A stretch of 64,000 nt of DNA from Azoarcus sp. GTDB taxonomy: Bacteria > Pseudomonadota > Gammaproteobacteria > Burkholderiales > Rhodocyclaceae. A program made the translations under genes and the position numbers. Shown here one piece after another: positions 49,864 through 60,041 of the stretch. Position 1 is the first letter of the stretch. Each line of letters begins with the position of its first letter. The DNA is taken from assembly GCA_020725025.1 (NCBI GenBank), contig DYFV01000015.1:17065-81064 (forward strand), in the 5' to 3' direction. Under the pieces are notes generated by a model that saw nothing but the letters and a program-made list of their open reading frames with translations, did no database searches and was not told the DNA's origin.

Positions 49864-50967
49864 CTAGCCGATGCCGCCGCTCGCCGCCGCCTCGTGCCGC
49901 GCAAGCGCCCAGGCCACGTGCTCGCGCACCAGCGCGGACGGGTCGTCCCGGCGCGCTTCCAGGGCCGCCACCACATCCGGTGCCGAGGGCGCGTTGCCCA
50001 GGGCCACCGCGAGGTTGCGCAGCCATCGCTCGAAGCCGATGCGGTGGATGGGACTGCCCGCGGTGCGGGCGAGAAACTCGGCCTCGGTCCAGGCGAAGAG
50101 CTCGACCAGCCCGGCCCTGTCCAGCCCGTGGCGCGGCGCGAAGTCGGACTCGGCCGAGAGCTGCGCGAAGCGGTTCCACGGGCACACCAGCTGACAGTCG
50201 TCGCAGCCGTAGATGCGGTTGCCCACGAGCGGGCGCAGCTCCTCCGGAATCGCCCCCTTGAGCTCGATGGTGAGATAGGAGATGCAGCGGCGTGCGTCCA
50301 CTTGGTAGGGCGCGACGATCGCCCCGGTGGGGCAGGCGTCGAGACAGGCGCGGCAACTGCCGCAGTGCTCGGACACCGGCGGGTCGACCGGCAGGGGCAG
50401 GTCGGTGAAGATCTCCCCGAGGAAGAAGAAGGAGCCGGCGGAGCGGTCGAGGAGCAGCGTGTGCTTGCCCCGCCAGCCGAGCCCGGCTTTCGAAGCCAGC
50501 GCCACTTCCAGCACCGGCGCCGAATCGACGAAGACTCGAAAGCCGTGGGGCGCCTCCTCGGCGATCCGCTCGGCGAGCTTCTGCAGCCGCGCGCGCATCA
50601 CCTTGTGGTAGTCGCGGCCGAGGGCGTAGCGCGAGACGTAGGCGCGCCGGCCGTCCGCGAGAGCGGCCTGCGGCTCGTCGGCCTGCGGCCAGTAGTTCAT
50701 GCGCAGGCCGATCACCCGCAGCGTACCGGGGACCAGCTCGGCCGGGCGGGCGCGCTTCATGCCGTGGCGCGCCATATAATCCATCTCGCCGTGGAAACCG
50801 CTCGCGAGCCAGGCCTCGAGCCCCGCTTCCGCGTCGGAGAGGTCCACATCCGACACCGCCACGGCGTCGAAACCCAGTTCCCGGGCCCAGCCCCGCAGCC
50901 GCCCGACGAGTTCGGCCAGGGCCGGCGACCCTTCCGCGGAGAATTCCTGATGATCGAGATCCTTCAC
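49864..50967 (-). CDS. queG: Epoxyqueuosine reductase
   Basis: A 367-residue iron-sulfur and cobalamin enzyme for the last step of queuosine synthesis in tRNA. Two 4Fe-4S cluster motifs are clear: CGSCRACLDACPTGAI (near 208) and CDDCQLVCPWNRF (near 265). RMNYWPQADEP and YALGRDYHKVMRARL are family features, and a HEAT-like C-terminus follows. The start is a GTG inside the tsaE start region, an 18-bp head-to-head overlap. Confidence 0.95.
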   Translation of the reverse strand: MKDLDHQEFSAEGSPALAELVGRLRGWARELGFDAVAVSDVDLSDAEAGLEAWLASGFHGEMDYMARHGMKRARPAELVPGTLRVIGLRMNYWPQADEPQAALADGRRAYVSRYALGRDYHKVMRARLQKLAERIAEEAPHGFRVFVDSAPVLEVALASKAGLGWRGKHTLLLDRSAGSFFFLGEIFTDLPLPVDPPVSEHCGSCRACLDACPTGAIVAPYQVDARRCISYLTIELKGAIPEELRPLVGNRIYGCDDCQLVCPWNRFAQLSAESDFAPRHGLDRAGLVELFAWTEAEFLARTAGSPIHRIGFERWLRNLAVALGNAPSAPDVVAALEARRDDPSALVREHVAWALARHEAAASGGIG

Positions 50968-51459
50968 CCCGCCGATGATAGCGGCAGCGGGCTCGCGGCG
51001 CAGCTCGCGGACGAAGCCGACACCGCGGCGCTCGGCGCCGCGCTCGCCGCAGCCCTCGAACCCGGCCTCGTGATCTGGCTGCAGGGCGACCTCGGCGCCG
51101 GCAAGACCACGCTGGTGCGCGGCGCGCTGCGTGCCCTCGGTTGGGCAGAAAAAGTGAAGAGTCCGACCTACACTTTGATTGAACCTTATGCGCTTTCTAG
51201 CTTAAACTTATATCACTTTGATTTTTATCGCTTCGCAGTCCCAGAGGAATATCTGGAGGCAGGGCTCGAGGAGTACTTCTCCGGAAGCGGGGTATGCCTG
51301 GTGGAATGGCCGGACAAGGCCCTGCCGTATCTCGCCGTACCGGATCTCGAAGTGAGCCTCGCAGTGGCCGGGATGGGCCGGCACTGCGAGGCGTCTGCAC
51401 GGACGGAGGCAGGACGCAAATGCATACGGAGATTGGAATCGGCCCTGACCCGGCGCTAG
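50950..51459 (+). CDS. tsaE: tRNA threonylcarbamoyladenosine biosynthesis ATPase TsaE
   Basis: A 169-residue P-loop protein that helps TsaD/TsaB make t6A37 in tRNA. The Walker A is GDLGAGKTTLVRG (near 44-56), followed by SPTYTLIEPY, LYHFDFYRF and VEWPDKA. The codons for SSLNLYHFDFY use TTA, TAT and TTT and give a strongly AT-rich patch unlike the rest. Its 5' end overlaps that of queG, and its 3' end overlaps the amiC start by 40 bp. Confidence 0.94.
   Translation: MIEILHPADDSGSGLAAQLADEADTAALGAALAAALEPGLVIWLQGDLGAGKTTLVRGALRALGWAEKVKSPTYTLIEPYALSSLNLYHFDFYRFAVPEEYLEAGLEEYFSGSGVCLVEWPDKALPYLAVPDLEVSLAVAGMGRHCEASARTEAGRKCIRRLESALTRR
51171..51230. other. AT-rich, rare-codon island inside tsaE
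   Basis: This 60-bp stretch has 19 G+C (32%) against about two-thirds in the region. It codes for conserved TsaE residues, yet uses rare codons such as TTA. It could hold the promoter of queG (about 200-260 bp upstream of its start on the minus strand) or of amiC. Confidence 0.55.
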
Positions 51460-52754
51460 ACGCCACCCTGACCCGGCGGCGGCTGCTGAAGTTCGCCGGC
51501 GCCTCGCTCGTCCTCCTGGTGAGCCCGCCGGGCATGGCGGCGACCAGTCTCGTCGCGGTGCGCGTCTGGCCCGCGCCCGAATACACCCGGATCACCCTCG
51601 AAGGCTCCGCCCAGCTCAAGTTCTCCCACCTCCTGGTGAAGGACCCGGAGCGGCTGGTGGTCGATCTGGAAGGCGTCGAGCTCGACAGCGTGCTTCAGAC
51701 GCTGCCGTCCAAGGTGATGGAGTCCGACCCCTACATCAGGCTGATCCGCGCCGGGCAGAACCGCCCGGGCGTGGTGCGGGTCGTGGTGGAGCTCAAGGAG
51801 GAGATCAACCCACAGGTCTTCACCCTGGGCCCCATCGGCAATTACGGTCATCGCCTGGTGCTGGACCTCTACCCGACCCGGCCCGTCGACCCCCTGCTCG
51901 CCCTGATCGAGAAATCCTCGCCGATGGATGCGGCCGCCGGCGCCGACTCGCCCGCCGACCCCGCCAACGAGGCCGCGAGCCGCGTGTCGGGCGACCAGCC
52001 GGCCGCGCGCACCACGGAACGTACCCGGGCCGCCAACCGCCTCTTCACCGTGGTGCTCGATGCCGGTCATGGCGGCGAGGACCCGGGGGCCGTCGGACGG
52101 CGCGGCAGCTACGAGAAGAACGTGACCCTGTCGATCGCCCGCCGCCTCAAGCGAAAGATCGACGCCGAGCCCAACATGCGCGCGGTGATGACCCGCGACG
52201 GCGACTACTTCGTGCCGCTGCAGCAGAGGGTGGCGCGCGCGCGGCGCGTGCGGGCCGACCTCTTCGTGTCCATCCATGCCGACGCCTTCGTCCGCCCCGA
52301 GGCGCACGGCAGCTCGGTGTTCGTGCTCTCCGAGCGCGGGGCCAGCAGCTCGGCCGCGCGCTGGCTCGCCGACAAGGAGAACGATGCCGACCTCATCGGC
52401 GGCGTGAATCTCGCCAAGCAGGAAGGCCACCTCGCCCGCACGCTGCTCGACCTGTCGCAGACGGCCACCATCAACGACAGCCTCAAGCTCGGGCGCGCGG
52501 TGCTCGCCGAGCTCGGCGACATCAACAGCCTGCACAAGCCCCACGTGGAGCAGGCCGGCTTCGCCGTGCTGAAGGCGCCCGACATCCCCTCCATCCTGGT
52601 GGAGACCGCCTTCATCAGCAACCCGGAAGAGGAGCGCCGCCTCAACGACAACGCCTACCAGGACAAGATGGCCGAGGCCATCCTGCGCGGCATCCGACGC
52701 TACTTCCAGGACAACCCGCCGATGGGCCGCACCAACGTCGCGCAGCTGAACTGA
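51420..52754 (+). CDS. amiC: N-acetylmuramoyl-L-alanine amidase, AmiC type
   Basis: A 444-residue Tat-exported amidase. The twin-arginine signal is LTRRRLLKFAGASLVLL (residues about 19-35). An AMIN domain (about 45-150) targets it to the septum. The Amidase_3 domain starts near residue 208 with VVLDAGHGGEDPGAVGRRG; the zinc ligands include that His, a Glu in YEKN and a His in SIHADAF. SILVETAFISNPEEE near 400 carries the catalytic Glu. It splits daughter cells by cutting septal peptidoglycan. GGAGG precedes its ATG inside tsaE. Confidence 0.95.
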   Translation: MHTEIGIGPDPALDATLTRRRLLKFAGASLVLLVSPPGMAATSLVAVRVWPAPEYTRITLEGSAQLKFSHLLVKDPERLVVDLEGVELDSVLQTLPSKVMESDPYIRLIRAGQNRPGVVRVVVELKEEINPQVFTLGPIGNYGHRLVLDLYPTRPVDPLLALIEKSSPMDAAAGADSPADPANEAASRVSGDQPAARTTERTRAANRLFTVVLDAGHGGEDPGAVGRRGSYEKNVTLSIARRLKRKIDAEPNMRAVMTRDGDYFVPLQQRVARARRVRADLFVSIHADAFVRPEAHGSSVFVLSERGASSSAARWLADKENDADLIGGVNLAKQEGHLARTLLDLSQTATINDSLKLGRAVLAELGDINSLHKPHVEQAGFAVLKAPDIPSILVETAFISNPEEERRLNDNAYQDKMAEAILRGIRRYFQDNPPMGRTNVAQLN

Positions 52755-52785
52755 TAGGCCAAGCAGCGCGCAGATACCCCGTCTT

Positions 52786-52808
52786 GCCGTTATAATTACG
52801 GCTTTTTT
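52786..52808 (+). terminator. Short hairpin with T tract between amiC and ribF
   Basis: GCCGT and ACGGC pair around TATAATT and run into TTTTTT, which looks like a small terminator of amiC. The loop also reads as a perfect TATAAT -10 for ribF, but no good -35 stands 16-18 bp upstream. Both uses are possible. Confidence 0.5.
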
Positions 52809-52817
52809 CAGGCGGTT

Positions 52818-53756
52818 ATGCAGGTTGTTCGAGGGATTCCCGAGCGTGCCGCGCAGTCCTCGGTCCTGACCATCGGCAATTTCGACGGCGTGCACCGGGG
52901 TCACCAGGCGCTGCTGCAGATGCTCATCGCCAAGGCACGGGCGCTCGCTCTGCCGGCGGTGGTGCTCACGTTCGAGCCGCATCCCCGCGAGTACTTCGCG
53001 CCCCACGACGCCCCGGCACGTCTCGCCTCCCTGCGCGAGAAGCTCCTGCTGCTCGCCGCGAGCGGCGTCGACCGCGTCCACGTCTGCCGCTTCGACGCCC
53101 GCCTGGCCGCAATCGAGGCCGGCCGGTTCATCGAGGACATCCTGGTGCGCGGACTGGGCGTACGCCACCTCATCATCGGTGACGATTTCCGCTTCGGCGC
53201 CCGCCGCCAAGGCGATTTCGCCCTGCTGCAGACCGACGGCGCGAGCCTGGGCTTCGGGGTCGAAGCCATGCCCACCCTCGACATCGAAGGCGAGCGCGTG
53301 TCGAGCTCGGCCGTGCGCGCGGCGCTGGCCGCGGGCGACCTCGAGCATGCGGCGCGGCTCCTGGGGCGTCCCTACAGCATCGCCGGCCGCGTGATCCACG
53401 GTGACAAGCTGGGCCGCAGGCTGGGCTACCCCACCGCCAACGTCCAGATGAAGCACCGCAAGCCGGCCCTTTCCGGCGTCTATACGGTGGCCGTGGAAGG
53501 ACTCGCGCCGACCCCGGTCCCCGGCGTGGCCAGCATCGGGCTGCGCCCCACCGTGACCGACGCCGGCCGTCCGCGCCTGGAAGTGCACCTCTTCGACTGG
53601 AACCGCGACTGCTACGGCGCCCACCTGCGGGTCCACTTCCTCGCCAAGCAGCGCGACGAACGCAAGTTCGAGTCCCTCGACGCCCTCACCGCCCAGATCG
53701 CCCGGGACGCGGACGACGCCCGCGCCTGGTTCGCCGCCAACCCCATTCGAACCTGA
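52818..53756 (+). CDS. ribF: Bifunctional riboflavin kinase/FMN adenylyltransferase
   Basis: A 312-residue enzyme that turns riboflavin into FMN and then FAD. The N-terminal adenylyltransferase has [19 protein letters not shown] (residues about 17-35) and [11 protein letters not shown], and IIGDDFRFG near 117. The C-terminal kinase carries [13 protein letters not shown] (near 200) and [11 protein letters not shown]. It starts a run of coupled genes through ispH. Confidence 0.97.
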   Translation: MQVVRGIPERAAQSSVLTIGNFDGVHRGHQALLQMLIAKARALALPAVVLTFEPHPREYFAPHDAPARLASLREKLLLLAASGVDRVHVCRFDARLAAIEAGRFIEDILVRGLGVRHLIIGDDFRFGARRQGDFALLQTDGASLGFGVEAMPTLDIEGERVSSSAVRAALAAGDLEHAARLLGRPYSIAGRVIHGDKLGRRLGYPTANVQMKHRKPALSGVYTVAVEGLAPTPVPGVASIGLRPTVTDAGRPRLEVHLFDWNRDCYGAHLRVHFLAKQRDERKFESLDALTAQIARDADDARAWFAANPIRT

Positions 53757-53770
53757 AGCCGGAAAAAATC

Positions 53771-56590
53771 ATGGCCGACTACCGCAAGACCCTCAACCTG
53801 CCCGACACTCCCTTCCCCATGCGCGGCGACCTCGCGCGCCGGGAGCCGGGCTGGATCGCCGACTGGCAGGCGCGGAAGCTCTACCAGAAGATCCGCAAGG
53901 CCGCGGCCGGGCGTCCCAAGTTCGTGCTGCACGACGGTCCGCCCTATGCCAACGGCGACATCCACATCGGCCATGCGGTAAACAAGATCCTCAAGGACGT
54001 CATCGTCCGCTCCAAGACACTCGCCGGCTTCGACGCGCCCTACGTACCCGGCTGGGACTGCCACGGCCTGCCGATCGAGCACCAGATCGAGAAGCAGCAC
54101 GGCAAGCACCTGCCCGCCGACCGCGCCCGCGAGCTGTGCCGGTCCTATGCCGAGGAGCAGATCCAGCGCCAGAAGAAGGACTTCATCCGGCTGGGCGTGC
54201 TGGGCGACTGGGACAACCCCTACCGCACCATGCAGTTCTCCAACGAGGCGGACGAGATCCGCGCGCTGGGGGAGATGTACCGCAAGGGCTTCCTGTTCAA
54301 GGGCCTGAAGCCGGTGAACTGGTGCTTCGACTGCGGGTCGGCACTGGCCGAGGCCGAGGTGGAGTACCAGGACAAGAAGTCGCCGGTGATCGACGTGGGC
54401 TTCCCGCTGGATGCCGCCGACCGCGGCAAGCTCGCCTACGCCTTCGGCCTGGATGCGCTGCCCGAGGCGCCGGTATACGCGGTGATCTGGACCACCACGC
54501 CCTGGACCATCCCGTCCAACCAGGCGCTCAACGTGCATCCCGAGCTGATGTACGAGCTGGTGGAAACGCCCAAGGGACTCCTCGTCCTCGCCGCCGAGCT
54601 GCGCCAGTCCGCGCTGGAGCGCTACAAGCTGGAGGGCCGCGCCCTCGCCGCCGCCCACGGCGTGGCGCTCGACCGCATCAACTTCCGCCACCCGTTCTAC
54701 GACCGCCTCTCGCCGGTCTTCCTCGGCGACTACGTGGCGGCCGACGCCGGTACCGGCATCGTGCATAGCGCGCCCGCCTACGGCCTGGACGACTTCATCT
54801 CGTGCACCCGCTACGGCATGCGCAACGACGAGATCCTGAACCCGGTGCAGGGCGACGGGGTCTTCGTCGAGAGCCTGCCCTTCTTCGGCGGGCTGTCGGT
54901 ATGGGACGCCAACCCCAAGATCATCGAGAAGCTCGCCGAAGTCGGCTGCCTCCTCGCCTCCGGCAGCATGACCCACAGCTACATGCACTGCTGGCGCCAC
55001 AAGACCCCGGTGATCTACCGCGCCACCACCCAGTGGTTCGTGGGCATGGACCGGCTCCCGGGGCGCGAGGCGATCGAGCCCGGCGGCCCGACCCTGCGGG
55101 AGCTGGCCCTGAAGGCGGTCGAGGAGACCCAGTTCTTCCCCGCCTGGGGCAAGGCGCGCCTGCACTCCATGATCGCCAACCGGCCCGACTGGTGCGTGTC
55201 GCGCCAGCGCAACTGGGGCGTGCCGATCCCGCTCTTCCTGCACAAGGAGACCGGCGAGGCGCATCCGCGCAGCCTGGAGCTCCTGGAAGAGGTGGCCAGG
55301 CGCGTCGAGCAGGGCGGCATCGACGCCTGGTTCAAGCTCGACCCGGCCGAGCTCCTCGGCGAGGAGGCCGCCCACTACGACAAGATGCGCGATACGCTGG
55401 ACGTGTGGTTCGACTCCGGCACTACCCACCGGACGGTGCTGCGCGGCTCGCACCAGACCGAAAGCCGCTTTCCGGCCGACCTCTACCTGGAAGGCTCGGA
55501 CCAGCACCGCGGCTGGTTCCACTCGTCGCTCCTGACCGGCTGCGCCATGGATGGCCGGGCGCCCTACGAGGCGCTGCTCACCCACGGCTTCGTGGTAGAC
55601 GGCCAGGGCAAGAAGATGTCGAAGTCCAAGGGCAACGTGGTGGCGCCCCAGGAAGTGTCCGACAAGCTCGGCGCCGAGATCCTGCGCCTGTGGGTGGCGG
55701 CCACCGACTACTCGGGCGAGCTCTCCATCTCCAAGGAGATCCTCGACCGGGTGGTGGAGGTCTACCGGCGGCTGCGCAACACGCTGCGCTTCCTGCTCGC
55801 CAACACGGCCGACTTCGACATCGCCAAGGACGGCCTGCCGGTCAGCGAGTGGCTGGACATCGACCGCTACGCCCTCGCGCTCACCCGGCGCCTGCAGGAG
55901 CAGGTGACCGGCGACTACGCCCGCTTCGAGTTCCACAAGGTGGTGCAGGCGCTGCAGAACTTCGCCGCGGAGGATCTGGGCGCCTTCTACCTCGACATCC
56001 TCAAGGACCGGCTGTACACCACCCGGGCCGATTCGCGCGAGCGCCGTGCCGCCCAGACCGCGCTTTGGCACATCACCCAGTCCATCACCCGCCTCATGGC
56101 GCCCATCCTGAGCTTTACCGCCGAGGAGATCTGGCAGGTCGTGGGCAAGGACCCCGAGGACAGCGTGATGCTGCATACCTGGCACGAGCTGCCCGCGGCC
56201 GCCGACGAGGAAGCGCTCGTGGCCCGCTGGAGCGCCATCCGCGAGACACGCGCCGAGGTGCAGAAGGTCCTCGAAGGCCTGCGCACCGAGGGCCGCATCG
56301 GCGCCTCCCTGCAGGCCGAGGTACGCGTCCGTGCGAACGGCGAGCGTTACGATGCGCTCGCGAGCCTGGGCGAAGACCTGCGCTTCGTCCTCATCACCTC
56401 GCGCGCCGAGCTCGTGCGGGTGACCGACGCCGCCGACGAGGGCATCGACGCCGAGGCGTCCGCGCATCAGAAGTGCGAGCGCTGCTGGCATTTCCGCGAG
56501 GATGTGGGCGCGAACGCCGAGCATCCGACCCTGTGCGGACGCTGCCACGACAACCTGTTCGGCGCCGGCGAGACGCGCGCACATGCCTGA
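53771..56590 (+). CDS. ileS: Isoleucyl-tRNA synthetase
   Basis: A 939-residue class I synthetase (E. coli 938). [22 protein letters not shown] carries the HIGH motif near residue 65. [11 protein letters not shown] is the KMSKS loop near 617. The editing domain contains [15 protein letters not shown]. Two C-terminal zinc pairs, CERCWHF and CGRCHDN, are present. The ribF gap is 14 bp. Its stop overlaps the lspA start by 8 bp. Confidence 0.98.
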   Translation: MADYRKTLNLPDTPFPMRGDLARREPGWIADWQARKLYQKIRKAAAGRPKFVLHDGPPYANGDIHIGHAVNKILKDVIVRSKTLAGFDAPYVPGWDCHGLPIEHQIEKQHGKHLPADRARELCRSYAEEQIQRQKKDFIRLGVLGDWDNPYRTMQFSNEADEIRALGEMYRKGFLFKGLKPVNWCFDCGSALAEAEVEYQDKKSPVIDVGFPLDAADRGKLAYAFGLDALPEAPVYAVIWTTTPWTIPSNQALNVHPELMYELVETPKGLLVLAAELRQSALERYKLEGRALAAAHGVALDRINFRHPFYDRLSPVFLGDYVAADAGTGIVHSAPAYGLDDFISCTRYGMRNDEILNPVQGDGVFVESLPFFGGLSVWDANPKIIEKLAEVGCLLASGSMTHSYMHCWRHKTPVIYRATTQWFVGMDRLPGREAIEPGGPTLRELALKAVEETQFFPAWGKARLHSMIANRPDWCVSRQRNWGVPIPLFLHKETGEAHPRSLELLEEVARRVEQGGIDAWFKLDPAELLGEEAAHYDKMRDTLDVWFDSGTTHRTVLRGSHQTESRFPADLYLEGSDQHRGWFHSSLLTGCAMDGRAPYEALLTHGFVVDGQGKKMSKSKGNVVAPQEVSDKLGAEILRLWVAATDYSGELSISKEILDRVVEVYRRLRNTLRFLLANTADFDIAKDGLPVSEWLDIDRYALALTRRLQEQVTGDYARFEFHKVVQALQNFAAEDLGAFYLDILKDRLYTTRADSRERRAAQTALWHITQSITRLMAPILSFTAEEIWQVVGKDPEDSVMLHTWHELPAAADEEALVARWSAIRETRAEVQKVLEGLRTEGRIGASLQAEVRVRANGERYDALASLGEDLRFVLITSRAELVRVTDAADEGIDAEASAHQKCERCWHFREDVGANAEHPTLCGRCHDNLFGAGETRAHA

Positions 56591-57098
56591 CACCCGTCCG
56601 CCGCTCACGCGGCGCTTCTTCGGCTGGCTGGAGCTCGCGGCCTTCGTGGTGGTGATCGACCAGATCACCAAGTGGGTGGTGCTCTCCAACTTCGAGTACG
56701 GCGAGGCGCTGCCCGTCACGAGCTTTTTCCAGCTCGTGCTGGTGTTCAACACCGGCGCCGCCTTCAGCTTCCTCGCCGAGCACTCGGGCTGGCAGCGCTG
56801 GTTCTTCGTGGTGCTGGCGGTGGTGATCTGCGGCTGGCTGCTCGCCCTGCTCCGCCAGCATCAGCGCGAGATCGCCCTGCCGATGGCATTCAGCCTCATC
56901 ATCGGAGGCGCCATCGGCAACGTGATCGACCGCCTGGTGCATGGCGCGGTCGTCGATTTCCTGTATTTCCACGTCGGCCGCTACGGCTGGCCGGCGTTCA
57001 ACGTGGCGGACTCGGCGATCACCGTCGGGGTCGTCCTGATGCTGTGGGCACAGCTGCGCGCCCATCGCCACACCCCCAGTCCGGAGAACCCCTCGTGA
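56583..57098 (+). CDS. lspA: Lipoprotein signal peptidase
   Basis: A 171-residue four-helix membrane aspartyl protease that cleaves signal peptides of diacylated prolipoproteins. The catalytic aspartates are in [10 protein letters not shown] (near 120) and [11 protein letters not shown] (near 140). [11 protein letters not shown] near 27 is the family motif. The start overlaps the end of ileS, and its stop overlaps the fkpB start. An Ile-rich gene order ileS-lspA is the usual one. Confidence 0.97.
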   Translation: MPDTRPPLTRRFFGWLELAAFVVVIDQITKWVVLSNFEYGEALPVTSFFQLVLVFNTGAAFSFLAEHSGWQRWFFVVLAVVICGWLLALLRQHQREIALPMAFSLIIGGAIGNVIDRLVHGAVVDFLYFHVGRYGWPAFNVADSAITVGVVLMLWAQLRAHRHTPSPENPS

Positions 57099-57523
57099 CC
57101 CAGATCGTCCAACCCGACAGCCTCGTGACGCTGCACTACCGCATCACGATGGAGAACGGCCAGCCTCTCATCAGCACCTTCGAAGGCACGCCGGCCACCC
57201 TGCAACTGGGGGCGGGTGAGCTCCTGCCGAGTCTGGAGCGGCTTCTCGCGGGCATCGAGGTCGGCAAGCGGCAGCTCTTCGCCCTCGAACCCGAGGACGC
57301 CTTCGGCCCGCACAACCCCGAGCTCGTCGAGCGGGTGAAGCGCGAGCACATGCCCGACGAGGAAATCGAGCCGATGAGCATCATGGAATTCGTCGCGCCC
57401 GACGGCTCGCGCTACTCGGGTCTCGTGAGAGAGATCGACGACCAGTCGGCGCTGGTCGACTTCAACCATCCGCTCGCCGGCAAATCCATCCGCTTCGAGG
57501 TGGAAGTGATCGGCATCCTGTGA
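57095..57523 (+). CDS. fkpB: FKBP-type peptidyl-prolyl isomerase, SlpA/FkpB
   Basis: A 142-residue FKBP with an inserted IF domain. [50 protein letters not shown] match SlpA. It isomerises proline bonds and may act as a chaperone in the cytoplasm. A GTG start overlaps the lspA stop (GTGA). This location between lspA and ispH is conserved in proteobacteria. Confidence 0.94.
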   Translation: MTQIVQPDSLVTLHYRITMENGQPLISTFEGTPATLQLGAGELLPSLERLLAGIEVGKRQLFALEPEDAFGPHNPELVERVKREHMPDEEIEPMSIMEFVAPDGSRYSGLVREIDDQSALVDFNHPLAGKSIRFEVEVIGIL

Positions 57524-57558
57524 GCGCTCCCCTACCCGACAGAGAGAGAGCCCCGGCA

Positions 57559-58503
57559 ATGAACGACAAGGAAATCCTGCTCGCCAACCCGCGCGGCTTC
57601 TGCGCGGGCGTGGAGCGCGCCATCGAAATCGTGGAGCGGGCGCTCGAACGTTTCGGCGCACCGATCTACGTCCGCCACGAGGTCGTCCACAACAAGTTCG
57701 TGGTAGACGGTCTGCGCGCCAAGGGCGCCGTCTTCGTCGAGGAGCTCGACGAGGTGCCCGCCGGCAATACGGTGATCTTCAGCGCCCATGGCGTCTCCCA
57801 GGCGGTACGCCGCGAGGCCGAGGCGCGCGGGCTGCGCGTCTTCGACGCCACCTGCCCGCTGGTGACCAAGGTGCACATCGAGGTTGCCCGCATGCGCGAG
57901 CAAGGGCGCGAGATCGTAATGATCGGCCACAAGGGCCACCCCGAGGTGGAAGGCACCATGGGCCAGGTCGGGGACGGCATTCACCTCGTGGAGCGCGTGG
58001 AGGACGTAGCCGACCTGAAGGTGGCCGATCCCGAGCGCCTCGCCTACGTCACCCAGACCACCCTCTCGGTGGACGACGCCGCCGCCCTGACGAACGCACT
58101 TCGGGAGCGCTTTCCCGCCATCGTGGGCCCCAAGAAGGACGACATCTGCTATGCCACCCAGAACCGCCAGGACGCTGTGAAGTTCATGACGCCCCAGGTG
58201 GACGTGGTCTTCGTGGTGGGCTCGCGCAACAGCTCCAACTCCAACCGCCTGCGCGAGGTGGCCGAGCTGCGCGGCGTTCCGGCCTACCTGGTCGACAACG
58301 CCGAAGGCATCGATCCCGCCTGGCTGGAAGGCCGCCGGCGTATCGGCGTGACGGCAGGCGCCTCCGCACCCGAGGTGCTGGTCGAAGCGGTGATCGAGCG
58401 CCTGCGCGCGCTCGGGGCCGGTTCGGTGCGCACCCTCGAGGGTGTCACCGAGCAGGTGACCTTTCCGCTGCCGAAGGAGTTGCAGAAGGCCTCGGCCTCC
58501 TGA
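57559..58503 (+). CDS. ispH: 4-Hydroxy-3-methylbut-2-enyl diphosphate reductase
   Basis: A 315-residue iron-sulfur enzyme for the last step of the non-mevalonate isoprenoid pathway. The three cluster cysteines are in [13 protein letters not shown] (residue 13), [12 protein letters not shown] (near 96) and [12 protein letters not shown] (near 197). [13 protein letters not shown] binds the diphosphate. The ATG after GAGAGAG was used; a GTG 39 bp earlier overlaps the fkpB stop and is less likely. Works with dxs, 3 kb away. Confidence 0.97.
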   Translation: MNDKEILLANPRGFCAGVERAIEIVERALERFGAPIYVRHEVVHNKFVVDGLRAKGAVFVEELDEVPAGNTVIFSAHGVSQAVRREAEARGLRVFDATCPLVTKVHIEVARMREQGREIVMIGHKGHPEVEGTMGQVGDGIHLVERVEDVADLKVADPERLAYVTQTTLSVDDAAALTNALRERFPAIVGPKKDDICYATQNRQDAVKFMTPQVDVVFVVGSRNSSNSNRLREVAELRGVPAYLVDNAEGIDPAWLEGRRRIGVTAGASAPEVLVEAVIERLRALGAGSVRTLEGVTEQVTFPLPKELQKASAS

Positions 58504-58515
58504 CGGCTGTCCAAG

Positions 58516-58545
58516 AAAAAGCCGGCCCTCGAGGACCGGCTTTTT
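58516..58545. terminator. Bidirectional terminator between ispH and the Rieske oxygenase
   Basis: AAAAAGCCGG and CCGGCTTTTT form a perfect 10-bp stem with a 10-nt loop. The T-run is present on both strands, so it can end both convergent genes. Confidence 0.93.
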
Positions 58546-58566
58546 CCTTTCCTGGCCTGCCGCAGC

Positions 58567-59667
58567 TCAGATGTGCTCGGCCATGATCTTCCGGTAGAAT
58601 TCGTGGAAGTGCTGCATGCCGTCCTCGAACGGCGACTGGTAGGGCCCGACTTCGTTGCGCCCTTCCTGCAGCAGGGCCCAGCGGCCGCGATCCATCCGCT
58701 CGCCGATGTCGTCGTCCTCGATGGCGGTCTCCATATAGGCGGCCTGCTCGGCATCCACGAACTCGCGCTCGAACTCGACGATGTCCTCGGGGTAATAGAA
58801 TTCGACCACGTTGGTGGTCTTGTCCACGTCCTTCGGGATGAGCGTACTGACCACGAGCACGTGCGGATACCACTCCACCATCACGTTCGGGTAGTAAGTG
58901 AGCCAGACGGCCCCATGAGCCGGCTTCTTGCCGGCGTAGTAGTCGATCACGGCCTTGTGCCAGCGCTCGTACGTGCTGGAACCCGGCCGCGCCAGGGAGG
59001 TGATCCCGACCCGCTGCACCGAGTACCACTCGCCGAACTGCCAGGTCAGGTCGTCGCAGGTCACGAAGTTGCCCAGCCCCGGGTGGTAGGGCACCACGTG
59101 GTAGTCCTCGAGATAGACCTCGATGAAGGTCTTCCAGTTGTAGTTGCACTCGTGGATCTCGACGTGGTCGAGCTTGTAGCCGCTGAAGTCGAACTCGGAC
59201 GCCACCTCCATGCCGGCGAGGTCGGCGTTGGCCGAGCGCGGCCCCTTGAACAGCAGCCCGTGCCAGCTCTCGAGCGTGTCGCGCTTCAAATTGAGGCAGG
59301 GGTTTTCGGGGAAGTGCGGCGCCCCCAGGAGCGAGCCCTGCTGGTCGTAGGTCCAGCGGTGGATCGGGCACACGATGTGCTCGGTCTTGCCCGCGCCCTG
59401 CAACATGATGGCCTGGCGATGACGGCAGATGTTCGACAGCTGGTGAATGCCGCCGCCGGTGCGGAAGAGGAGCTTGGAATGGTCCAGCCACTCGAGCGAG
59501 CGATAACTGCCGACCTCGGGGACCATCAGCTCGTGCCCCACGTAGCCCGGACCGGCATCGAAGAGAAGGCGTTTCTCCAGTTCGAAGAGCTTCTCGTCGA
59601 AGTACATGGAAACCGGCAACTGCGATGCAGCCGGCGCGAGATGGGCTTTGGTAGCGATGACGGACAT
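58567..59667 (-). CDS. Rieske non-haem iron oxygenase, alpha subunit (aromatic ring-hydroxylating type)
   Basis: A 366-residue protein. The Rieske 2Fe-2S ligands are in CRHRQAIML (near 80) and CPIHRWTYD (near 99). The mononuclear iron site is in FIEVYLEDYHVVPYHPGLG (near 176-195) with two His, and a late Asp is probable. The sequence falls in the broad alpha-subunit family; carnitine, choline or aromatic substrates are all possible. No reductase or beta subunit is nearby. It is divergent from xseB. Confidence 0.9.
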   Translation of the reverse strand: MSVIATKAHLAPAASQLPVSMYFDEKLFELEKRLLFDAGPGYVGHELMVPEVGSYRSLEWLDHSKLLFRTGGGIHQLSNICRHRQAIMLQGAGKTEHIVCPIHRWTYDQQGSLLGAPHFPENPCLNLKRDTLESWHGLLFKGPRSANADLAGMEVASEFDFSGYKLDHVEIHECNYNWKTFIEVYLEDYHVVPYHPGLGNFVTCDDLTWQFGEWYSVQRVGITSLARPGSSTYERWHKAVIDYYAGKKPAHGAVWLTYYPNVMVEWYPHVLVVSTLIPKDVDKTTNVVEFYYPEDIVEFEREFVDAEQAAYMETAIEDDDIGERMDRGRWALLQEGRNEVGPYQSPFEDGMQHFHEFYRKIMAEHI

Positions 59668-59735
59668 CCCCGAACCTCCTATGCGTTGCCCAGAAATCCG
59701 GAAAAACAAACGGATGATTTTATGCGAGAGTCTGT

Positions 59736-59765
59736 TTGACCGCCAGTAGTGCGATCGGTTATTTT
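59736..59765 (+). promoter_or_regulatory. Candidate promoter of xseB-ispA-dxs
   Basis: TTGACC, 18 bp, then TATTTT, 30 bp before the xseB start. The -35 matches five of six consensus bases. Confidence 0.45.
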
Positions 59766-59795
59766 CTTTCCTTTTCCACCGCCCGAATTCGAATC

Positions 59796-60041
59796 ATGGC
59801 CAAGACGGCAAGCCCGCCGCAATCGTTCGAATCGGCCATCGCCGAACTGGAAGCCATCGTCCAGGAGATGGAAGGCGGCAACATCACGCTCGAAGAGGCG
59901 CTGGAGCGCTACCAGCGCGGGGCGGCGCTGCTCAAGCACTGCCAGGATACTCTGCAGCGGGCCGAGCAGCGGGTTCGCCAGCTGGAAAACGGCGGCCTCG
60001 CGCCGCTCGCCCCCAACCCGGATTCGCCCGAGGCTCAATGA
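59796..60041 (+). CDS. xseB: Exodeoxyribonuclease VII small subunit
   Basis: An 81-residue helical protein (E. coli 80). SFESAIAELEAIVQEMEGGN and LEEALERYQRGAALLKHCQ match the family. It associates with XseA, which is not encoded in this window, to degrade single-stranded DNA. Its stop overlaps the ATG of ispA (ATGA). Confidence 0.95.
   Translation: MAKTASPPQSFESAIAELEAIVQEMEGGNITLEEALERYQRGAALLKHCQDTLQRAEQRVRQLENGGLAPLAPNPDSPEAQ

Noticed and set aside
52791..52796. TATAAT as a ribF promoter.
   Set aside because: It lies in the loop of a small hairpin with a T tract, and no -35 element is placed correctly, so a promoter call is not supported alone.
53612..56752. A 1046-codon open frame antisense to ileS.
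   Set aside because: Shadow of the ileS codon bias; ileS itself has HIGH, KMSKS and zinc motifs.
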